Below, piece after piece: positions 8,437-14,549 of a stretch of DNA of 18,456 nt. The notes beneath the pieces are model-generated. The model was not told the DNA's origin. It searched no databases and worked only from the letters and a program-made list of their open reading frames with translations. How positions within the stretch are numbered: position 1 is the first letter of the stretch; the number at the start of each line of letters is the position of its first letter. Origin of the DNA: Lutibacter sp. UBA4458. GTDB lineage: Bacteria; Bacteroidota; Bacteroidia; Flavobacteriales; Flavobacteriaceae. The stretch spans positions 1 through 18,456 of the forward strand of contig DGOU01000163.1 in assembly GCA_002390165.1 (NCBI GenBank), read 5' to 3'. The position numbers were made by a program, and so were the translations under genes.

Positions 8437-8444
8437 CAAAAATA
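8437..8444 (-). promoter_or_regulatory. Possible -7 element (TATTTTTG) for lptD
   Basis: Exact TAnnTTTG match on the - strand (CAAAAATA on +) within the 101-base divergent gap, 80 bases before the lptD start. The -33 region would then fall in the first codons of the amidase gene, so the two divergent promoters would overlap. Such a match can also occur by chance in AT-rich DNA. Confidence 0.3.
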
Positions 8445-8457
8445 ACTAAAATAATTT

Positions 8458-9600
8458 ATGAAATCACAACCCTTTTATAAAATAAAAATATCTGCAAAAA
8501 TTGTATTATCTATTCTGTTTTTTGTGCTTTTTCTTTTTCACAACACAAATACATTTGCTCAAAAAAAGGACTTTGTGGTTGTTTTAGATGCTGGACATGG
8601 AGGAAAAGATCCAGGTAAAGTTGGTTATAGAAATATTAAAGAAAAAGATGTTGCGTTAAAAATTGTATTACAAATTGGAAAGTTATTAGGAAATAAAAAA
8701 AACATCAAGGTAATTTATACTAGAAAAAAAGATGTTTTTGTAGATTTATGGGAGAGAGGAAGTATTGCTAATAGAGCTAATGCTGATTTATTTGTATCCA
8801 TACACTGTAACGCACATAATACACAAGCTTATGGTGCAGAAACTTGGGTTTTAGGAACGCACGCTAATAAACAAAACTTTGAAATTGCTAAATCTGAAAA
8901 CTCCGTAATACTTTTAGAAGAAAATTACGAAGATAATTATAAAGGGTTTGACCCAAATAAGCCAGAATCTATTATTGGAATTACCTTAATGCAAGAAGAA
9001 TATTTAGATCAAAGTATTCAATTAGCAAGTATTATTCAAAAAAGATTTAAAAACGAATTAAAAAGAAGAGATAGAGGTGTTAAACAAGCTGGTTTTGTAG
9101 TGTTATATCAAACCTATATGCCAAGTGTTTTAGTTGAAACAGGTTTTATTACTAATAAAATAGAAGGTCCTTTTCTAAATTCTATGGGTGGAAGTAAAAA
9201 AATTGCAACTTCTATTTATAAAGATATTATGCAGTATAAAAAACAATTAGCTGTAAACAGCGTTGTTGAAAAATATGTTCCTAAAAAGATTGAAAAAAAA
9301 CTTGTTGTAAAAGAATCTACCCAACAGGCAAATACTAATTTAAACGTAATTTATAAAGTTCAAATTGCTGCAGGAGCAAGAAAGTTGTCTTTAAATTCCT
9401 ATAACTTTAAAGGGATTAAAAATGTTGAAAGGGTTAAATTTGGTTCTATTTATAGGTATTTTATTGGAAATTCCTCTAATTATAAAAATATAAAAAAGAA
9501 ACAAAAATATGCTAAAACTAAAGGATATTCCTCTGCTTTTATTGTTGCATTTAAAAATGGCAAAAGGGTTTCTTTAAAAAAAGTTTTAGGTAAATCATAA
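8458..9600 (+). CDS. N-acetylmuramoyl-L-alanine amidase (Amidase_3) with C-terminal SPOR domain
   Basis: A zinc amidase that cuts the bond between N-acetylmuramic acid and L-alanine in peptidoglycan, freeing stem peptides during cell separation and wall turnover. The 380 residues comprise a signal peptide (1-34, cleavage at TFA-Q), an Amidase_3 domain (about 38-260) and a SPOR-like domain (about 296-376). The zinc/catalytic set is visible: His47 in LDAGHGGKDPG, Glu62 in NIKEKD, His116 in SIHCNAH, and the catalytic Glu227 in VLVETGF. SPOR domains bind denuded glycan strands at the septum, so a division role is inferred. It resembles AmiA/B/C, which however lack SPOR. It is divergent from lptD and lies 57 bases before mlaD. 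Confidence 0.92.
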   Translation: MKSQPFYKIKISAKIVLSILFFVLFLFHNTNTFAQKKDFVVVLDAGHGGKDPGKVGYRNIKEKDVALKIVLQIGKLLGNKKNIKVIYTRKKDVFVDLWERGSIANRANADLFVSIHCNAHNTQAYGAETWVLGTHANKQNFEIAKSENSVILLEENYEDNYKGFDPNKPESIIGITLMQEEYLDQSIQLASIIQKRFKNELKRRDRGVKQAGFVVLYQTYMPSVLVETGFITNKIEGPFLNSMGGSKKIATSIYKDIMQYKKQLAVNSVVEKYVPKKIEKKLVVKESTQQANTNLNVIYKVQIAAGARKLSLNSYNFKGIKNVERVKFGSIYRYFIGNSSNYKNIKKKQKYAKTKGYSSAFIVAFKNGKRVSLKKVLGKS

Positions 9601-9629
9601 ATTGTAAAACTACTAATCAATTTTATTAG

Positions 9630-9637
9630 TAATTTTG
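9630..9637 (+). promoter_or_regulatory. -7 promoter element (TAATTTTG) for mlaD
   Basis: Exact TAnnTTTG match 20 bases before the TTG start of mlaD, in the 57-base gap after the amidase gene. A TTG at 9602-9604 is the nearest -33 candidate, but the 25-base spacing is slightly long. Confidence 0.45.
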
Positions 9638-9657
9638 CTAATTATAAAAATAATAAT

Positions 9658-10608
9658 TTGAAAATCACTAGAGAATTAAAAACGGGAGTATTTGTAGTAG
9701 TTGTAATTGCTTTATCTATTTGGGGGTATAATTATTTAAAAGGCATTAATTTATTTGATGGAAAAATAAATACCTATTTTACAGAGTACAACAATGTTCA
9801 AGGTTTAAACACTTCTAGTGTTGTTACTATTAATGGCGTTGATGTTGGTAAAGTAGTGGATATTTCTTTTAATAAAGATCCAGAAAAAAGAGGTCAGTTA
9901 ATTGTTGAGTTTAGTATTTTAGAAGATTTTCAATTTTCAAAAAATAGCGTTGCAAAAATATATAGTGCAAGTTTAATGGGTGGTAAATCTTTGGCAATAG
10001 TCCCTTCGTACGAAGGTGAAAACGCTAAGCCTGGTGATTATTTAAAAGGAGAAATAGAATCGGATATTTTTTCTACAGTTACTGAAAAATTAAATCCTTT
10101 ACAGGCAAAAGTTGAAAATGTTATTGTGAAGGCAGATTCTCTTATGGGGAATTTAAATGATATTATAGATGTAAAAACAAGACTTAATATTAAACAAAGC
10201 ATTGCTCAGTTAAATGCCACGCTTACCAATTTTCATGCAGCTTCTAATAACTTAAAATCACTGGTTTCTGATAATAAAATAAAATTAGATAAAACCATAG
10301 ATAATGCAGAGAAAATGACTTCTAATTTTAAAAAATTATCCGATACTTTGGTAAATTCTAATTTAGGAGTAACCGTTAAAAACTTACAAGCAACTGTTAC
10401 CAATTTAAACCAAGTTTTAGGTAAAATTAATTCCGGACAAGGAAGTTTAGGGAAATTATTAAAGGATGATAAATTGTACGGTAATTTAACTAACGCTTCA
10501 AAAGAATTAGAAGAATTACTTCGTGATATGAAACTTCACCCAAAACGCTATGTTCATTTTTCGTTGTTTGGTAAAAAGGATAAAGGCTATAAACCAGCAG
10601 TAGAATAA
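9658..10608 (+). CDS. mlaD: MCE/MlaD domain lipid-transport protein
   Basis: A 316-residue MCE-family protein. Family knowledge: MlaD forms a hexameric ring, anchored in the inner membrane, that binds and passes phospholipids between the membranes as part of an ABC transporter. Seen: one membrane segment at about 10-28 (TGVFVVVVIALSIWGYNYL), then the MCE domain at about 38-116 (YFTEYNNVQGLNTSSVVTIN, GVDVGKV, SASLMGGKSLAIVP), and a helical tail (about 130-290) rich in Leu, Asn and Lys that is likely coiled coil. The start codon is TTG at 9658: the frame is open back to the amidase stop but has no ATG or GTG there, and KITRELKTG is the conserved beginning in related flavobacterial proteins. No mlaE or mlaF permease/ATPase gene is next to it, so its ABC partners are elsewhere or absent. 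Confidence 0.88.
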   Translation: MKITRELKTGVFVVVVIALSIWGYNYLKGINLFDGKINTYFTEYNNVQGLNTSSVVTINGVDVGKVVDISFNKDPEKRGQLIVEFSILEDFQFSKNSVAKIYSASLMGGKSLAIVPSYEGENAKPGDYLKGEIESDIFSTVTEKLNPLQAKVENVIVKADSLMGNLNDIIDVKTRLNIKQSIAQLNATLTNFHAASNNLKSLVSDNKIKLDKTIDNAEKMTSNFKKLSDTLVNSNLGVTVKNLQATVTNLNQVLGKINSGQGSLGKLLKDDKLYGNLTNASKELEELLRDMKLHPKRYVHFSLFGKKDKGYKPAVE

Positions 10609-10863
10609 TTAAAATTATTTTTTTAATAATAGTGGTTGTTTTTACGTTTTAAAATTAAATTTATTCAAATTAATAGGTGTTAATTTAAATACTTATTAAA
10701 AATTCATTTATGTAACATTTATTGTGTAAAAGATGTTGAAATTCGTAATGAATTTAAAATTATTCCATTAAATTTGAAATTAGTTAAAGAAAGAGTTTTA
10801 CTTGTTATCAAAAACTTAACTTTAAGTCCTGTTTTAAAAATAATAAATTATTAAGCATACATT
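10609..10863 (+). other. 255-base intergenic region before the Fe-S oxidoreductase operon
   Basis: Very AT-rich with no convincing reading frame on either strand and no strong GC-containing hairpin. It holds the candidate promoter at 10769-10776, giving a leader of roughly 80 bases before the ATG at 10864. No riboswitch fold is recognised. Confidence 0.5.
10769..10776 (+). promoter_or_regulatory. -7 promoter element (TAAATTTG) for the Fe-S/menA operon
   Basis: Exact TAnnTTTG match, 88 bases before the ATG at 10864. The closest upstream TTG (10735-10737) is 31 bases away, too far for a good -33 element. Confidence 0.4.
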
Positions 10864-12165
10864 ATGAATTATATAGACAATATACTTTTTGCCATTTTAT
10901 TAGTAGTAGGTGTCGGGTTTTTTGTTAGAAATGTTAAAAAATTATCAAGAAATATTAAACTTGGAAAAGATATTGATAGATCTGATAATTCAAAAGAACG
11001 CTGGAAAAATATGGCTATGATTGCTTTAGGGCAGTCTAAAATGGTTAAACGTCCAGTTGCTGGTATATTACACATTATTGTTTATGCTAGTTTTATAATA
11101 ATTAATATTGAGGTTGTTGAAATTGTAATTGACGGATTATTTGGTACACACAGAGTGTTTTCATTTTTAGGAGGATTTTATGATGTTTTAATAGGTTCTT
11201 TTGAAATTTTAGCCTTTTTGGTTTTAATTTCTGTAATTATTTTTTGGATTAGAAGAATGGTAGTTAGAATTCCTCGTTTTTGGAATAAAGAAATGACAAG
11301 TTGGCCAAAAAATGATGCTTTAAATATATTATATTTTGAAATGGTTTTAATGAGTTTGTTTTTAATAATGAACGCTACAGACCCTGCATTTCAAACCTTT
11401 CATTTAGGAAATCCAATAAGTCGTTTTTTAGTGCCATTATTTAGTGGTTTTAGCGAACATTCTATTCATTTAATTGAACAATCTGCTTGGTGGATACACA
11501 TTATTGGAATATTTATATTTTTAAATTATCTATATTATTCCAAACATTTACATATTTTATTGGCATTTCCAAATACGTTTTATGCAAATTTAAATGCTAA
11601 GGGAAAATTCAACAATTTAGAAGCAGTTACCAAAGAAGTTCAGCTAATGATGGACCCAAATGCAGATCCATTTGCAGCTCCTGCAGAAGATGAAAATGCT
11701 ACGCCAGAAAAATTTGGAGCAAGCGATGCTACTGATTTAAATTGGGTACAATTAATGAATGCTTATACCTGTACAGAATGTGGGCGATGTACATCATCTT
11801 GTCCTGCAAATATTACAGGTAAAGAATTATCTCCAAGAGCAATAATGATGAAAACTAGAGATAGGATTGAAGAAATTGGTGCAAACATCGATAAAAATGG
11901 AGAATTTAAAGAAGATGGTAAACAATTGTTAGGCGATTATATTACACCCGAAGAAATTTGGGCTTGTACAAGTTGTAATGCTTGTGTAGAAGAATGTCCT
12001 GTTAATATTGATCCTTTATCTATTATTTTAGATATGAGAAGATATTTAGCTTTAGAACAGTCTGCTGCACCACAAGAATTAAATATTATGATGACTAATA
12101 TTGAAAACAATGGAGCTCCTTGGCAATATAGCCAAATGGATAGATTAAATTGGAAGGACGAATAA
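10864..12165 (+). CDS. Membrane-anchored di-[4Fe-4S] oxidoreductase subunit (HdrD/DsrM-K-like)
   Basis: A 433-residue fusion of a membrane part and a ferredoxin part. Hydrophobic segments lie at about 5-22, 66-92, 108-130, 154-170 and 207-225, giving a NarI/DsrM-like bundle; several histidines in or beside them (70, 199, 202, 212, 228, 230) could bind haem b. The C-terminal cytosolic part has two classical [4Fe-4S] motifs: C303-x2-C306-x2-C309-x3-C313-P and C368-x2-C371-x2-C374-x3-C378-P. Family knowledge: such proteins carry electrons between a cytosolic CCG-domain reductase and the quinone pool. The CCG domain, fused in some relatives, is here a separate gene 63 bases downstream. The electron donor or acceptor cannot be told from sequence. 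Confidence 0.85.
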   Translation: MNYIDNILFAILLVVGVGFFVRNVKKLSRNIKLGKDIDRSDNSKERWKNMAMIALGQSKMVKRPVAGILHIIVYASFIIINIEVVEIVIDGLFGTHRVFSFLGGFYDVLIGSFEILAFLVLISVIIFWIRRMVVRIPRFWNKEMTSWPKNDALNILYFEMVLMSLFLIMNATDPAFQTFHLGNPISRFLVPLFSGFSEHSIHLIEQSAWWIHIIGIFIFLNYLYYSKHLHILLAFPNTFYANLNAKGKFNNLEAVTKEVQLMMDPNADPFAAPAEDENATPEKFGASDATDLNWVQLMNAYTCTECGRCTSSCPANITGKELSPRAIMMKTRDRIEEIGANIDKNGEFKEDGKQLLGDYITPEEIWACTSCNACVEECPVNIDPLSIILDMRRYLALEQSAAPQELNIMMTNIENNGAPWQYSQMDRLNWKDE

Positions 12166-12228
12166 AAAGACTAATAAAAAAATATACGAGTAGTTAATAT
12201 TCACAAAATATAAATAAAGAATTAACCT

Positions 12229-13008
12229 ATGAATGTACCAACAATGGCCGAAATGATGGCTCAAGGAAAACAACCAGAAGTTTTATTTTGGGTAGGATGC
12301 GCTGGAAGCTTTGATGATAGAGCAAAAAAAATTACAAAAGCATTTGTAAAAATTTTAAATAAAGCTAATGTAGAATTTGCTGTTTTGGGTACAGAAGAGA
12401 GTTGTACTGGAGATCCAGCAAAAAGGGCAGGAAATGAATTTCTATTCCAAATGCAGGCTATGACCAATATTGAAGTTTTAAATGGTTATGAAATTAAAAA
12501 AATTGTAACTGCCTGTCCACATTGTTTTAACACCTTTAAAAATGAATATCCAGAATTAGGAGGTAAATACGAAGTATATCATCATACAGAATTTTTAAAA
12601 TCCTTATTAGATGAAGGTAGGCTTACCATTGAAGGAGGTAAATTTAAAGGGAAGAAAATTACTTTTCACGACCCTTGTTATTTAGGCAGAGCAAATGATA
12701 TTTATGAAGCACCTCGTGATTTAATTCAAAAATTAGATTCTGAATTGGTTGAAATGAAACGTAGCAGAGCAAAAGGTCTTTGTTGTGGCGCTGGTGGTGC
12801 TCAAATGTTTAAAGATGCTGAAAAGGGAGATAAAGAAATTAATATTGAGCGTACAGACGATGCTTTAAAAACCAATCCAAATATTATTGCTACTGGTTGC
12901 CCATTTTGTAATACTATGATGACCGATGGCGTTAAAGCTGCAAATAAAGAAAATGAGATTGAAGTTTTAGATATTGCAGAACTAATTGCAAATGCAGAAG
13001 ATTTGTAA
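12229..13008 (+). CDS. CCG-domain (Fe-S)-binding oxidoreductase subunit (HdrB/GlpC/LutA-like)
   Basis: A 259-residue cytosolic protein with two CCG domains. First repeat: Cys24 (WVGCAGS), Cys59 (ESCTGD), and Cys96-Pro-His-Cys99. Second repeat: Cys150 (FHDPCYLGR), Cys185-Cys186-Gly (GLCCGAGGAQ), and Cys224-Pro-Phe-Cys227. Family knowledge: CCG domains bind an unusual [4Fe-4S] cluster in heterodisulfide reductase HdrB and occur in GlpC, GlcF and LutA. It has no ferredoxin motifs of its own; those are in the preceding gene, so the two products together rebuild an HdrD-like unit. HdrB-type, lactate, glycolate and glycerol-3-phosphate oxidase roles are all possible, and no dedicated dehydrogenase gene lies nearby to decide. 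menA starts 29 bases after the stop. Confidence 0.87.
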   Translation: MNVPTMAEMMAQGKQPEVLFWVGCAGSFDDRAKKITKAFVKILNKANVEFAVLGTEESCTGDPAKRAGNEFLFQMQAMTNIEVLNGYEIKKIVTACPHCFNTFKNEYPELGGKYEVYHHTEFLKSLLDEGRLTIEGGKFKGKKITFHDPCYLGRANDIYEAPRDLIQKLDSELVEMKRSRAKGLCCGAGGAQMFKDAEKGDKEINIERTDDALKTNPNIIATGCPFCNTMMTDGVKAANKENEIEVLDIAELIANAEDL

Positions 13009-13037
13009 ATTAGCAATCTAAATAGCTTTTACTTTAT

Positions 13038-13946
13038 ATGATTAAACACTACATTGAAGCAGCGCGTTTACGAACTTTACCTCTATCTGTTTCAGGTATA
13101 ATAGTTGGTAGTTTTGTAGCTGCATCCCAAGACCTTTTTAACTGGTTAATATGCTTATTAGCATTGTTAACTACTACCGGATTTCAAATTATATCTAATT
13201 TTGCAAATGACTATGGCGATGGAGTTAAAGGAACAGATAACGAAGATAGAATTGGACCAAAACGAGCTATACAAAGTGGTGTAATTTCACCAAAACAAAT
13301 GTTAAATGCTATTATAATTACCATTATAATTACCTTTATTGTTGCGGTTAGTTTAATTTATGTTTCCTTTGGGAAAGAAGATTTTTTAAATGCTTCAATT
13401 TTTTTTATCCTTGGTGTTTTAAGTATAGTAGCAGCAATTAAATATACGGTAGGTAATAAAGCGTATGGATATAACGGTTTTGGAGATTTATTTGTATTCC
13501 TGTTTTTTGGTTTGTTAAGTGTTTGTGGAAGTTATTATTTGTTTACTAAACATTTAAATTTTGAAATATTTTTACCTGCTTTTTCTGTTGGATTTTTAAG
13601 CGTTGGCGTGTTAAATTTAAATAATATGCGCGATAGAGAATCGGATGTTAAATCTCATAAAAATACATTAGTAGTAAAAATAGGAAGTAAGTTTGCCAAA
13701 TATTACCATTTTAGTTTGCTTATTGCTTCTTTTTTAACCGCATTTTTGTTTATACTTTTAAATTTTCATTCCCTAATTCAATTTATTTTTATACTTGCTT
13801 TTATCCCAATAGCAAGGCATGGTTTGGTTGTATATAAAAATAAAATTCCAAAATTGTTAGATCCAGAATTAAAGAAATTGGCTTTAAGTACCTTTTTGTT
13901 TGCAATTTTATTTGGTTTATCGGTATATTTGCCGGTAATTTTATGA
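13038..13946 (+). CDS. menA: 1,4-dihydroxy-2-naphthoate polyprenyltransferase
   Basis: Attaches the polyprenyl side chain to 1,4-dihydroxy-2-naphthoate, the membrane step of menaquinone synthesis. The 302-residue UbiA-superfamily protein has about eight to nine hydrophobic helices. The two Mg-diphosphate motifs are visible: N54-x3-D58-x2-D61 in SNFANDYGDGVKGTD, and NLNNMRDRESD at 193-203 with Asp199 and Asp203. The IGPKRAIQSGVISP loop (72-85) between helices is typical of MenA. It follows the CCG-domain gene by 29 bases without an obvious promoter, so it is probably co-transcribed with the Fe-S pair. menC, another gene of the pathway, begins about 4 kb downstream. Confidence 0.93.
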   Translation: MIKHYIEAARLRTLPLSVSGIIVGSFVAASQDLFNWLICLLALLTTTGFQIISNFANDYGDGVKGTDNEDRIGPKRAIQSGVISPKQMLNAIIITIIITFIVAVSLIYVSFGKEDFLNASIFFILGVLSIVAAIKYTVGNKAYGYNGFGDLFVFLFFGLLSVCGSYYLFTKHLNFEIFLPAFSVGFLSVGVLNLNNMRDRESDVKSHKNTLVVKIGSKFAKYYHFSLLIASFLTAFLFILLNFHSLIQFIFILAFIPIARHGLVVYKNKIPKLLDPELKKLALSTFLFAILFGLSVYLPVIL

Positions 13947-13978
13947 TAAAAATCATTATTTGTTTTATTATAAAAAGA

Positions 13979-13986
13979 TATTTTTG
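13979..13986 (+). promoter_or_regulatory. -7 promoter element (TATTTTTG) for the putative copper module
   Basis: Exact TAnnTTTG match with a TTTG at 13959-13962 as a -33 candidate; the 16-base spacing is just under the usual range. It lies 22 bases before the TTG start at 14009, in the only gap between menA and the small Cys/His gene. Confidence 0.5.
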
Positions 13987-14008
13987 TCTTTTATTAAATT
14001 AATAAGAA

Positions 14009-14389
14009 TTGAAAACGAAGTTTTTAGCAATATTTTTTTACTTACTATACTTGGTAGCAATGGTTCGTCCAATAATACCAATTATAGACTATTATGCTAA
14101 TTATAATTATATAGTAACGGAATTATGTGAAAATAGAGATAAACCGTTTTTAGAATGTAATGGTAAATGCTATTTAGCTAAAGAAATAGAAAAAGCTAGT
14201 CACCAGAATCATAATCACGAATCTAATTTGCCAAAAATTAATTTTGATGATTTTCCAGTTATTTCAATAATTAAAATAAATTACACCTTTAATTCTGGTA
14301 AAAATAATAGTCTTAAAATTCACGGTAAAAAAACCATTATACCTTTCAAATTATACAATGCCATTTTAAAACCGCCAAAAATAGCGTAA
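14009..14389 (+). CDS. Small exported Cys/His protein, probable partner of the copper receptor
   Basis: A 126-residue protein. Residues 1-26 are a hydrophobic signal or anchor (FLAIFFYLLYLVAMV). Then comes a compact motif, LCENRDKPFLECNGKCYLAKE, with Cys40, Cys50 and Cys54, and a histidine cluster HQNHNH (His65, His68, His70). The rest (75-126) is Lys/Asn/Ile-rich without a known domain. I recall similar short proteins with CxNR and CNGKCYL motifs in other Bacteroidota, often annotated hypothetical. The motif would suit soft-metal binding, and its position 160 bases upstream of a receptor with an OprC-like copper site supports a copper role; both points are inference. The start is TTG (frame KTKFLAIFF); no ATG lies upstream in frame close by, and the next ATG (Met18) would remove most of the signal segment. 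Confidence 0.75.
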   Translation: MKTKFLAIFFYLLYLVAMVRPIIPIIDYYANYNYIVTELCENRDKPFLECNGKCYLAKEIEKASHQNHNHESNLPKINFDDFPVISIIKINYTFNSGKNNSLKIHGKKTIIPFKLYNAILKPPKIA

Positions 14390-14471
14390 TTCTTTTTGTT
14401 ATTATATTGATGGATATCAGATAGTTTTCTGAATATTCGATTAATAATTCACTAAATTTTAATTCATTTTT

Positions 14472-14505
14472 TTAATCAATTAATAAAATTAATTCAATTG
14501 ATTAA
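14472..14505. repeat. AT-rich perfect inverted repeat, 10-base arms
   Basis: Arms TTAATCAATT (14472-14481) and AATTGATTAA (14496-14505) are exact reverse complements with a 14-base spacer. It directly abuts the next inverted repeat at 14506. With only A/T-rich pairs it would make a weak RNA hairpin, so a protein-binding operator is the likelier role. Arms of this composition can also arise by chance. Confidence 0.45.
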
Positions 14506-14528
14506 CTAGCACATATTGTTTGTGCTAG
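14506..14528. promoter_or_regulatory. Perfect inverted repeat (8-base arms) just upstream of the receptor gene
   Basis: Arms CTAGCACA (14506-14513) and TGTGCTAG (14521-14528) flank a 7-base spacer TATTGTT and end 21 bases before the receptor ATG. No T-run follows, so it is not a typical terminator. It could be an operator or a leader hairpin controlling the receptor separately from the small upstream gene. A near-promoter string TATTGTTTG overlaps its right half. Confidence 0.5.
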
Positions 14529-14549
14529 AAATATTATATACTATCTAAA

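Noticed and set aside
10609..10627. Hairpin terminator after mlaD
   Set aside because: Only a short all-A/T imperfect pairing can be drawn; in DNA this AT-rich it is not better than chance.
14506..14528. Terminator for the small Cys/His gene
   Set aside because: The 8-base stem is perfect, but it is followed by AAATATTA rather than a T-run and lies 117 bases after the stop, close to the receptor start.
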